Assembly (NCBI RefSeq): GCF_018861145.1
Contig: NZ_JAHKQT010000001.1
Span: 1 to 36,969, forward strand
DNA length: 36,969 bases
Source: Poseidonibacter lekithochrous
GTDB taxonomy: Bacteria > Campylobacterota > Campylobacteria > Campylobacterales > Arcobacteraceae
Direction of reading: 5' to 3'
Shown here: piece by piece, positions 26,326-34,206 of the stretch
How positions within the stretch are numbered: position 1 is the first letter of the stretch
Layout of the letters: every line of letters begins with the position of its first letter
The notes under the pieces: generated by a model
Databases searched by the model: none
Seen by the model: only the letters and a program-made list of their open reading frames with translations
Told to the model about the DNA's origin: nothing
Translations under genes and position numbers: made by a program

Positions 26326-26327
26326 AA

Positions 26328-26341
26328 TTGATAAATATCAT
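26328..26341 (+). promoter_or_regulatory. FNR/CRP-type binding site before the hemerythrin-PAS gene
   Basis: TTGAT-AAAT-ATCAT matches the FNR consensus TTGAT-N4-ATCAA at nine of ten positions. Its centre (26334.5) is about 41.5 bases before the start expected from the TATATT -10 box at 26363-26368, the class-II activator position. Confidence 0.5.
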
Positions 26342-26362
26342 GGAAAAGTAAATTCATTCGGT

Positions 26363-26368
26363 TATATT
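26363..26368 (+). promoter_or_regulatory. Probable -10 box of the hemerythrin-PAS gene
   Basis: TATATT inside GGTTATATTTG, 31 bases before the start codon. There is no -35 box; the FNR-like site occupies that region. Confidence 0.45.
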
Positions 26369-26399
26369 TGTAAGAAATAATTTAAGGAATATAACAAAT

Positions 26400-27377
26400 A
26401 TGGATAATTTATCAAATGCAACTGAAAACTTTCCTCAAGGTCATCCAGTAAAAGTTTATCTAGAAGAAAATATTTTAATAAAAAAACTTTTTCAAGAACT
26501 TTTTGAAACTAATATGGAAGAAGATTATCAAACTTTTTATAATATTTTCAATCAAATATCTGAAGTTGAAAAACACTTTGCAAGAAAAGAAAATCAACTA
26601 TTTCCATACTTAGAAAAATATGGATGGACAGGTCCTAGTCAAGGAATGTGGGCATTCCATGATCAAATTAGAGAAGAGATTAAAGCATTAAGAAAAAAAG
26701 TTGAGCAAAAAGATTCACATAATATTTTAAATGAATCAATTGCTTTGTTTAATAGCCTAGAGCATCTTACTCAAGTTGAAGAGGGAAGATTATTACCTCG
26801 TGCTCTTGAACTACTAAATGAAGATGATTGGAAAGAGATGTACGAAGGAGATAAAGAGATAGGTTGGATGTTTTCATCTGAACCTGTTAGATATCCTGAA
26901 GTAAAAGAAGATGATTATGTTCATCCAAGTGCTGATAAGAAAAAAAGAAAGCTTCCTTTCTCACTAGATAATAGAACACACTATGATGAAGGATATTTAA
27001 CTCCTGAGCATGTAAACTTTATTTTTAAGTTCTTACCTGTTGATATTACTTATGTTGATGAAAATGATATTGTAATCTTTTATAACAGAGGAGAAGATAG
27101 GGTTTTCCCAAGAAGTGCTGGAATTATTGGACGTGAAGTTAAGTTTTGTCATCCTCCCAAAAGTGTTGACCAAGTACTTAAAATACTTGAAGAATTTAAA
27201 GCAGGAAGACAAGATACTGCTGAGTTTTGGATTCAATTTAAAGGTAAATTTATTCACATTAGATATTTTGCAGTTAGAGATGAAGAACTTAACTATAAAG
27301 GTGTAATTGAGATGTCTCAAGATGTTACTGATATTAGAAAACTTGAAGGGGATAAAAGACTTCTTGATTGGGCATAG
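26400..27377 (+). CDS. Hemerythrin-like plus PAS protein (DUF438-type sensor)
   Basis: A 325-residue soluble protein. Residues 10-150 form a hemerythrin-like four-helix domain with the expected iron ligands: H15 (GHPVK), H59 with E64 (EKHFARKENQLFPYL), H87 (FHDQI) and H122 with E127/E128 (EHLTQVEEGRLLP). A PAS domain follows (about 203-315, starting HVNFIFKFLPVDITYVDEND and ending GVIEMSQDVTDIRKLEG). No output domain is present. Proteins of this layout are linked to oxygen or NO handling and to di-iron repair. The FNR-like promoter site fits such a job. AAGGA lies 11 bases before the ATG, a slightly long spacing. Confidence 0.88.
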   Translation: MDNLSNATENFPQGHPVKVYLEENILIKKLFQELFETNMEEDYQTFYNIFNQISEVEKHFARKENQLFPYLEKYGWTGPSQGMWAFHDQIREEIKALRKKVEQKDSHNILNESIALFNSLEHLTQVEEGRLLPRALELLNEDDWKEMYEGDKEIGWMFSSEPVRYPEVKEDDYVHPSADKKKRKLPFSLDNRTHYDEGYLTPEHVNFIFKFLPVDITYVDENDIVIFYNRGEDRVFPRSAGIIGREVKFCHPPKSVDQVLKILEEFKAGRQDTAEFWIQFKGKFIHIRYFAVRDEELNYKGVIEMSQDVTDIRKLEGDKRLLDWA

Positions 27378-27390
27378 TAAAAATATACAT

Positions 27391-27405
27391 ATTTTGATAT
27401 AATTT
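27391..27405 (+). promoter_or_regulatory. Extended -10 promoter of the RNase H gene
   Basis: ATTTTGATATAATTT with TATAAT at 27398-27403, identical over 15 bases to the promoter word at 17494-17508. The start codon is 23 bases downstream of the -10 box. Confidence 0.6.
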
Positions 27406-27426
27406 GCAAAAAATTATGGAAAATAT

Positions 27427-28248
27427 ATGCAAATTACTGAAAAATTTATAGCCCTTATATCACATGACAATACACTAAATAAAGCACAAGCTAAAATATT
27501 AGAGCTACCCTTCCCTCCAAATGAAAACTGGAAGGAAGAAGTTTTAAATAAAGAAATTTTAAAAAATGATGCAAATAGACTTATGCTTTTAAGAGGTAAG
27601 TTAGCTATTAAAGCACAAGAACAAATCTTAAAAAATTATCTTACTGTTTTAGAGTTTAATAATATAAAATCAAAAGATGTAGAGAAAAAAACTAAAACAG
27701 AAACTTCATATTCTACTGAGAATACAAATGACGATGAAGAACATATAAGAATTTATTGTGATGGAGCATGTTCTGGAAATCCTGGACTTGCGGGAAGTGG
27801 TTTAGCAATATACTCAAACAACAAAAATCCGGTACTTCTACATGGAGATTTTGTAGAAATGGGTACAAATAATATTGCAGAGTTAAATGCACTTTATCAA
27901 GCTTTACTTATCGCAAAACAAACTAGCTCTGAAAATATCATCACTATTTTTTCTGATTCAAAATATAGTATTGATTGTATTACAACATGGGCTTATGGAT
28001 GGAAAGCTAAAGGCTGGACTAAAAAAGGTGGAGAGATTAAAAATCTTGAACTTATTAAGAAAACACATGAATTATATGAAAGAATAAAAGACTTAATAGA
28101 AATAAAACATGTAAAAGGTCATGCAGGAATTGAAGGAAATGAATTAGCAGATAGAATGGCAGTAACTGCTATAAAAGAAAAAACTAAAAACTATGAGATG
28201 TATTCATACGATAAAATAGAAGAAGTACTAAATTTAACTTCATACTAA
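27427..28248 (+). CDS. rnhA: Ribonuclease HI with an N-terminal extension
   Basis: A 273-residue protein. The C-terminal 165 residues are RNase HI, which cuts RNA in RNA-DNA hybrids: YCDGACSGNPG with D112, NIAELNALYQAL with E152, IFSDSKYSIDC with D177, and VKGHAGIEGNELADRMA with H232 and D242, so all catalytic residues are present. The GWKAKGWTKKGG basic handle is also there. The first 105 residues (helical, ending in an acidic/polar linker TENTNDDEEH) lack the usual eukaryote-like hybrid-binding domain motifs and I do not recognise them. The gene has its own promoter and a terminator hairpin. Confidence 0.93.
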   Translation: MQITEKFIALISHDNTLNKAQAKILELPFPPNENWKEEVLNKEILKNDANRLMLLRGKLAIKAQEQILKNYLTVLEFNNIKSKDVEKKTKTETSYSTENTNDDEEHIRIYCDGACSGNPGLAGSGLAIYSNNKNPVLLHGDFVEMGTNNIAELNALYQALLIAKQTSSENIITIFSDSKYSIDCITTWAYGWKAKGWTKKGGEIKNLELIKKTHELYERIKDLIEIKHVKGHAGIEGNELADRMAVTAIKEKTKNYEMYSYDKIEEVLNLTSY

Positions 28249-28256
28249 TATAATCT

Positions 28257-28285
28257 AAAATAGGCAAATGCCTATTTTAATCTTT
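28257..28285 (+). terminator. Terminator of the RNase H gene
   Basis: Perfect 10-bp stem AAAATAGGCA (28257-28266) / TGCCTATTTT (28269-28278) with a two-base loop, followed by AATCTTTT. It overlaps the stop codon of the convergent lipoprotein gene, so it may also act on that strand. Confidence 0.7.
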
Positions 28286-28762
28286 TAAAGTACTTCGTAC
28301 ACATCTTACATATGCTTTTCCAGTTCTATCATTATCATAAGAGTATCCATCACTAAAATAAATTCGTTTAACCTCAGTATAATCTTGTAAAGTTATATGC
28401 TCACCTAATTGTGTAGTTTTATATAAAACAGTCCAATAATGGCCTGATGCTGTAAATTTGAAAATATCATTTATAGTAGGTTTATAAACTTCATAATCTC
28501 CTAAGCTTAAAAGCTCTTCATATGAAGGCAATCTCCAATCTTTATGATTTAAAAAATCTAAGTTATTACAATGACTTATTGCATCATCTAAAAAAAGTTT
28601 TGTATCACGGGAGAGAGTATTGTCTTGCCATTGTAGTTTTAAATTGTCATCTATCACACTTTGCCCTACTCTTTTAAAATCGTAAGTATTAGCACTATTA
28701 TATGCACAAGCAGAAAACAGTAAAGGTACTATTGTTAAAGATATTTTTTGTATTAAATTCAT
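28277..28762 (-). CDS. DUF1566 (Lcl-type) lipoprotein
   Basis: A 161-residue secreted protein: signal sequence with a lipobox-like FSAC (lipidated Cys19), then a DUF1566/Lcl domain recognised by LQWQDNT, AISHCNNL, DWRLPSYEELLSLGDY, YWTVL and the end YVRCVRS, where two conserved Cys residues could form a disulfide. The family occurs in surface and adhesion-related proteins of marine and host-associated bacteria; the role of this small single-domain version is not known. AAAGGA precedes the ATG. Its upstream region contains the three-half-site operator array. Confidence 0.8.
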   Translation of the reverse strand: MNLIQKISLTIVPLLFSACAYNSANTYDFKRVGQSVIDDNLKLQWQDNTLSRDTKLFLDDAISHCNNLDFLNHKDWRLPSYEELLSLGDYEVYKPTINDIFKFTASGHYWTVLYKTTQLGEHITLQDYTEVKRIYFSDGYSYDNDRTGKAYVRCVRSTLKD

Positions 28763-28803
28763 AACTATCCTTTTAACATTTAAATAAAATGATATATAAG
28801 TTA

Positions 28804-28845
28804 ATACTATAACATAGAAATATAGTATCTATATATTATACTATA
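28804..28845. promoter_or_regulatory. Three alternating 8-bp half-sites with equal 9-bp spacers
   Basis: ATACTATA (28804-28811), TATAGTAT (28821-28828) and ATACTATA (28838-28845) are exact copies in alternating orientation, each separated by nine bases, so half-sites recur every 17 bp. The array is 42-83 bases before the lipoprotein start and 141-182 bases before the aldolase-like gene start. It is a candidate operator for a divergent promoter region; the binding protein is unknown. Confidence 0.55.
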
Positions 28846-28985
28846 CGTGTAATTATTATGTAATTCATTGAAATAAATCGAGATTTAGCTCTATTTATAA
28901 TATTAATACTAATTTTTAAAGTTTTATTGAGCAGTGTTAAGATATTATTTTAACAATTATTATTAAAAGAAAATAGGAAGTATTT

Positions 28986-29954
28986 ATGATTGAAAGAAAA
29001 GGTTCAATACTTACAGTAAGAGAAGATATAAAAGTATTTGATTGTACTATTAGAGACGGTGGATTAGTAAACAATTTTCACTTTACAGATGATTTTGTAA
29101 AAGCACATTATGAGACATGTGTTGCAGCAGGAATTGATTATATGGAAATTGGGAAAAACAATTCACCAACGATAATGAGTGAAGAAGAGTTTGGACCTTG
29201 GAATTTCTGTAAAGAAGAAGATATTAGAAGAATTGTTGGAAACAACGATACTAATATGAAAATTGCAGTTATGTCTGATATTGGTAGAACTGTAAACGAA
29301 GAATTACTTCCAGCAGAAGATTCTGTTGTTGATATGATTAGAATTGCTACATATATTCATCAAATCCCAGCAGCAATTGAACTTGTAGAAGAAGCTCATG
29401 CAAAAGGTTATGAAACTACTATTAATATTATGGCTATTTCAAAATCCTTTGATGATGAATTGAATGAAGTTTTAGAAGCAGTTGCTAAATCTAGTGTTGA
29501 TGTAATCTATATTGCAGATTCATTTGGTTCATTCTATCCTGAACAAATTAATAAATTAACTGAAAAATATCTAAAAGTTGCACAAGCAAATGGTAAACAA
29601 ATTGGTATTCATGCTCATAATAATTTACAATTAGCATATGCAAATACTATTGAAGCCTTAACTTATGGAACTAGTTTCTTAGATGTTACTATTTCAGGAC
29701 TAGGACGAGGAGCTGGAAACTGTCCAATGGAACTTTTAATTGGTTTCTTAAAGAATCCAAAGTATAAATTAATGCCAGTATTAAAATTCATAGAAGAGTT
29801 TATAATACCTTTAGAAAAAGAATTAGATTGGGGTTATAGTATTCCATATATGTTAACAGGACAACTAAATGAACATCCAAGACCAGCAATGAAAGCAAGA
29901 GATGAAAAAGACACAAACTATAGAGAATTCTATAGAAATTTATTAGCTGAATAA
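28986..29954 (+). CDS. DRE-TIM metallolyase family, aldolase-like enzyme
   Basis: A 322-residue TIM-barrel enzyme of the HMG-CoA lyase / 4-hydroxy-2-oxovalerate aldolase superfamily. The DCTIRDGG motif provides D19, R23 and D24; the metal-binding HxH is IHAHNN (H209, H211); the GLGRGAGNCPMELLI strand is also typical. It is shorter than homocitrate or isopropylmalate synthases and has no C-terminal regulatory domain. There is no acylating aldehyde dehydrogenase partner of a meta-cleavage pathway nearby, so the reaction and substrate are open. Some relatives take part in sugar or cell-surface carbohydrate synthesis. AGGAAG precedes the ATG, and a strong terminator follows: a single-gene unit. 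Confidence 0.8.
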   Translation: MIERKGSILTVREDIKVFDCTIRDGGLVNNFHFTDDFVKAHYETCVAAGIDYMEIGKNNSPTIMSEEEFGPWNFCKEEDIRRIVGNNDTNMKIAVMSDIGRTVNEELLPAEDSVVDMIRIATYIHQIPAAIELVEEAHAKGYETTINIMAISKSFDDELNEVLEAVAKSSVDVIYIADSFGSFYPEQINKLTEKYLKVAQANGKQIGIHAHNNLQLAYANTIEALTYGTSFLDVTISGLGRGAGNCPMELLIGFLKNPKYKLMPVLKFIEEFIIPLEKELDWGYSIPYMLTGQLNEHPRPAMKARDEKDTNYREFYRNLLAE

Positions 29955-29970
29955 TCTTCTCCTATAATTT

Positions 29971-30000
29971 AAAACTAGTTCTTCCGAACTAGTTTTTTTT
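29971..30000 (+). terminator. Rho-independent terminator of the aldolase-like gene
   Basis: Perfect 11-bp stem AAAACTAGTTC (29971-29981) / GAACTAGTTTT (29986-29996) with a TTCC loop and a following T-run, 16 bases after the stop codon. Confidence 0.92.
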
Positions 30001-30050
30001 AAATATATATTTTATAAATAATTATTTAACCGATTTATAACTTTTTATAC

Positions 30051-30056
30051 TATAAT
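30051..30056 (+). promoter_or_regulatory. -10 box of the hybrid kinase gene, implying a leaderless or near-leaderless mRNA
   Basis: TATAAT at 30051-30056 ends seven bases before the A of the ATG at 30064, so transcription should begin at or within a base or two of the start codon. No Shine-Dalgarno sequence is present. Confidence 0.5.
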
Positions 30057-30063
30057 AAGTATT

Positions 30064-33000
30064 ATGAAAACATTACTTCTTATTATTATCTTATCTATAT
30101 ATATGTATTCTGAAGAGACTATAAAAATAGTTTATAATTCACAAACTCCTCCTTTAAAGTTTACTAATACTAAAAATCAAGCCAATGGATTAATTATCGA
30201 TATTTGGAGACTATGGGCAAAAAAAAACAATATCCAAGTTGAGTTTATTGACGCACCTTGGGATCAAACAATTGAGATGATTAAAACAGGCAAAGCAGAT
30301 ATTAATGCAAGTATTTTCTATACAGAAAATCGTGATAAATATTTAGATTTTGCAGATAAACCTTTATTTAATAACAAAAAATACTTTTTTTATCATAATA
30401 GTCTAGGAGATATTGCACATATTAGTGATTTAAAACCTTATGTTATTGCTATTGATAATGGCTATCCTAATATTTTTATGAAAGAAAATTATCCAGATTA
30501 TTCTATAAATTCATATGAAAGTTCGAATGAGGCAAATCGTACATTTTTAAATGGTGAAGCAAAAGTGGTATTATCTTCACTTACTACATTTTACTATAAT
30601 TTAAGAAGAAATAAATCAGATGAAAATCAATATAAATACAGCCAAATAACTTATGCTTATGAAAAACAGTATTTTGGAGCAGTTAAACAAGGAAATAAAA
30701 AACTACTAGAAAAAATTAATAATGGGTTTAAAAAGATTAGTGATGAAGAATTAAAACTAATTGAGCTAAAGTGGACAAAAGAACTAGACTTAGTAAATTT
30801 TAATATGAATGAAAATACTGCAATATATAATAAAGATACATTTCTTCAAGAGAGAAAAGAAATCAATATGTGTGTAGATCCTAATTGGTTTCCACTTGAA
30901 GAGATTGATAATGGCAAGCATGTAGGTATGATTGCAGATATCTATGAAGAGTTTGAAAAAGAATTAGGCATTAAAATTAAACTCATTCCAACAAATACTT
31001 GGACTCAATCTTTAGAATATCTAAAGCAAAGAAAATGTGATATTTTAAGTGCTGCTGCACAAACAAATGAACGAAAAGAGTATATGAATTTTACGAAACC
31101 ATATTTAACTTTTCCTGAAGTAATGATTACAAGAGATAAAGAACCTTTTGTTTCAGATTTTAAAGATATCATTCATAAAAAAATTGGAGTAGTTAAAAAC
31201 TCTGCTATAGTAGAATTACTTAAAATAAAATATCCTAAAATAAATTTAGTTGAAACTGTAGATGTTACTGATGGCTTATTTAAAGTTAGTAGTGGTGAGT
31301 TGTATGGCTTTATTAATACAACTACAGCAGTTAGTTACGCTATTGCTAAAAATGGTATGACTCATCTTAAAGTTGCTTCAAGAGTAGGTATTGATTATTA
31401 TTTAAGAGTTGGTATAAGAAATGATGCACCAAAACTTTTAGATACATTTAATCATATTATTACCAATAGAGATAAAACAAAAATAAAACAAATAAAAGAA
31501 AAATGGTTAACAATAAAATTTGATGAGAATGTCGATTATTCTCTTATTTATAAGATACTAGTATTCTTTATATTTATACTTTTATTATTTATATATTGGA
31601 ATAGAAAATTACAATATGAAATTCATGAAAGAAAAATAGCTCAAGAAGAACTCCACAAGTTTTCACAAATTATTGAACAAAGTCATGTTTCAATAATGCT
31701 AACAAGTAGAAGAGGAATTATTGAATATGTTAATCCTTATTATACTAAAGAAACAGGATATACTTATAAAGAAAGCATTGGTAAGAATCCAAGAATATTA
31801 AATTCTGGATATCAAGATAAATCATTTTATGATAATTTATGGGAAACTATTTTTTCAGGTAGAACATGGAATGGAGAATTTTGTAATAAAAAGAAAAATG
31901 GTGAAATATTTTGGGAAAGTGCAATTATTGCTCCAATCTTTGATGATAAAAAAGAAATAAAATACTTTGCTTCAATTAAAGAAAATATAACAGAAAAAGT
32001 ACAAACATTAAAAAAATTAGAAATAGCTCAAAAAGAAGCTATTAAAGCGAATCAAACAAAATCTGATTTTTTAGCAAAAATGAGTCATGAAATAAGAACT
32101 CCAATGAATGCAGTTTTAGGAATGTTATATTTATTAGAAAAATCCACATTAAACCTAACACAAGAAAATTATATTAAAAAAGCAAATAGTGCTGCAACTT
32201 CTCTTTTAGGAGTAATTAACGATATTCTTGATTTTTCAAAAATTGAAGCAAATAAATTAGAAATAAAAAATTCTGAGTTTAATATCCACGATTTAATAAA
32301 TGACACAATGAGTATTATGAGTGTAAAAGCCCAAGAACATGAATTAGAACTTTTAACATATTATGATAGTGATGTTCCAATGATTGTTATAAGTGATAAA
32401 TTAAGAGTTTCTCAAATATTAAATAATCTTATTTCAAATGCCATTAAATTTACGAAAAAAGGTGAAATATTAATTTCGGCAAGCTTATTAAATCAATCAA
32501 AAAAAGCTGCCACTTTAATGTTCTGTGTTAAAGATAGTGGTATGGGTATCTCAAAAGAAAATCAGAAAAAACTTTTTCAAGAGTTTTCACAAGTAGATGA
32601 TTCTGCAACAAGAAGTTTTCATGGAACAGGTTTAGGTCTTGCTATTTCTAAAAAACTATCCTCTTTATTAGGAGGAAAGATTTGGATTGAAAATAGTAAA
32701 GAAGATGCCGGAACAACTATTTGTTTTACGATACAAGTTAAAACAAAAACAAGTAAGAAAAATAAGAACCTTGTTTTACCAAAAGAAATGAACCATTTGA
32801 ATGTATTAGTAGTTGATGATAATATCTTAGCTTCAAAAGTTTTAAGAAAGATGCTTGAATCTTTTCATTGCAATGTTGAACATGTATACAGTGGATTTGA
32901 AGCAATACAAGAGGTGCAAAGAAAAAACTTTGATATGATTTTCTTAGATTATAAAATGCCTGGGTTAAATGGAATAGAAACATATAAAAAATACAAAGAA

Positions 33001-34206
33001 ATCCTTAAAGAAAATACACCTAAAACTTTAATGGTAACAGCATACTCACAAGAAATTTTAGAAAAAGAAATAGAAAAACACGGAATTATTGGATATTTAA
33101 CAAAACCGATTTCTCCGTCATCTTTATTTGACTCAATAATAAACTCTCTTAATAATACAATAATTACTAAAGAAGAATATGTACAAGAAGAATATGAAAC
33201 GCTTAAAGGTATAAATATATTATTAGCTGAAGATAATAAAATAAACCAAGAGTTTGCTGTTACCTTACTTGAATCAAATGGAATAAATGTACAGATTGCA
33301 AATAATGGTCTTGAAGTATTAGAACAAATCAAAAGTAAAAAATTTAAGCTTATACTTATGGATATTCAAATGCCTAAAATGGATGGATTAGAAGCTACAA
33401 AATGTATACGAAAACTAAAAGATACTTACTTTAAAGAAATACCAATTATTGCACTTAGTGCAAATGCTTTAGTTGGTGATAAAGAAAAAAGCATTGAAGC
33501 AGGAATGAACGATCATATTACAAAACCAATAAATCCTAAAATACTTTTTGATACTTTAAAAATATTTATTGATGAAATTAAACCAATAGAAAAAGTTCAC
33601 AATATAAAATATCAAAACTATAAGCTTGATGCAGAACTATTTGATGTAGAAGAAGCAATAAATAGAATGGGTAATAATGAAAAAGCCTATTTAAAAATAC
33701 TAAATCAATTTTGTCTAAAGTATCAAGATGTATTTGAAGATATTTATAAACTTATTAATAAAAAAGATATTAATAGCTTAGAACGTAAGATTCATGAATT
33801 AAAAGGTATTGCAGGGAATATTGCAGCAAAAAGATTATTTAATGACTTAAGTGGATTAGATACAATACTAATTAATAATAAAATGCCATCAGATAAAATG
33901 TTTACACAGTGTCAAAAAAGTCTTGAAGATGTGATTAAAAATATAAATGATTTAAATACAAACACAAGTATTACAAAAAAAGAATTTGATAAAAAAATAG
34001 TGGTTGAACTATTATTAAAAATAGATACTTATATTAATAAAGATATCGTTTTATGTGAGAAATATATAGATAAGCTTACTCCTTATTTAGAAGGTTCTTA
34101 CAAAGATTTTTCTTTACAACTAACAACTTCTTTTGATGATTTTGATAGTGAAAAAGTAAATGAACTTATAAAAAACTTTTTAAAGGATATTCGTAATAAT
34201 GAATAA
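30064..34206 (+). CDS. BvgS/EvgS-like hybrid histidine kinase with two periplasmic solute-binding domains
   Basis: A 1380-residue unorthodox sensor kinase. In order: signal/anchor sequence (1-17); two SBP_bac_3-type domains (about 20-240 and 264-484, each opening with an IKIVYN or INMCVDPNWFPLE strand and ending in KWTK or KWLT); TM (494-511); PAS (about 525-640, with a PAC end EIKYFASIKENITE); HisKA with H675 in MSHEIRTPMN; HATPase with NNLISNAIKF, DSGMGI and GTGLGLAIS; receiver 1 (D962); receiver 2 (D1100 in LMDIQMP); and an HPt domain with H1244 in HELKGIAGN. All four phosphotransfer residues are intact. The likely scheme is amino-acid-like or other small-ligand sensing and a His-Asp-His relay to a response regulator. 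The end overlaps the next gene by eight bases, which offers two receivers as targets. Confidence 0.95.
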   Translation: MKTLLLIIILSIYMYSEETIKIVYNSQTPPLKFTNTKNQANGLIIDIWRLWAKKNNIQVEFIDAPWDQTIEMIKTGKADINASIFYTENRDKYLDFADKPLFNNKKYFFYHNSLGDIAHISDLKPYVIAIDNGYPNIFMKENYPDYSINSYESSNEANRTFLNGEAKVVLSSLTTFYYNLRRNKSDENQYKYSQITYAYEKQYFGAVKQGNKKLLEKINNGFKKISDEELKLIELKWTKELDLVNFNMNENTAIYNKDTFLQERKEINMCVDPNWFPLEEIDNGKHVGMIADIYEEFEKELGIKIKLIPTNTWTQSLEYLKQRKCDILSAAAQTNERKEYMNFTKPYLTFPEVMITRDKEPFVSDFKDIIHKKIGVVKNSAIVELLKIKYPKINLVETVDVTDGLFKVSSGELYGFINTTTAVSYAIAKNGMTHLKVASRVGIDYYLRVGIRNDAPKLLDTFNHIITNRDKTKIKQIKEKWLTIKFDENVDYSLIYKILVFFIFILLLFIYWNRKLQYEIHERKIAQEELHKFSQIIEQSHVSIMLTSRRGIIEYVNPYYTKETGYTYKESIGKNPRILNSGYQDKSFYDNLWETIFSGRTWNGEFCNKKKNGEIFWESAIIAPIFDDKKEIKYFASIKENITEKVQTLKKLEIAQKEAIKANQTKSDFLAKMSHEIRTPMNAVLGMLYLLEKSTLNLTQENYIKKANSAATSLLGVINDILDFSKIEANKLEIKNSEFNIHDLINDTMSIMSVKAQEHELELLTYYDSDVPMIVISDKLRVSQILNNLISNAIKFTKKGEILISASLLNQSKKAATLMFCVKDSGMGISKENQKKLFQEFSQVDDSATRSFHGTGLGLAISKKLSSLLGGKIWIENSKEDAGTTICFTIQVKTKTSKKNKNLVLPKEMNHLNVLVVDDNILASKVLRKMLESFHCNVEHVYSGFEAIQEVQRKNFDMIFLDYKMPGLNGIETYKKYKEILKENTPKTLMVTAYSQEILEKEIEKHGIIGYLTKPISPSSLFDSIINSLNNTIITKEEYVQEEYETLKGINILLAEDNKINQEFAVTLLESNGINVQIANNGLEVLEQIKSKKFKLILMDIQMPKMDGLEATKCIRKLKDTYFKEIPIIALSANALVGDKEKSIEAGMNDHITKPINPKILFDTLKIFIDEIKPIEKVHNIKYQNYKLDAELFDVEEAINRMGNNEKAYLKILNQFCLKYQDVFEDIYKLINKKDINSLERKIHELKGIAGNIAAKRLFNDLSGLDTILINNKMPSDKMFTQCQKSLEDVIKNINDLNTNTSITKKEFDKKIVVELLLKIDTYINKDIVLCEKYIDKLTPYLEGSYKDFSLQLTTSFDDFDSEKVNELIKNFLKDIRNNE

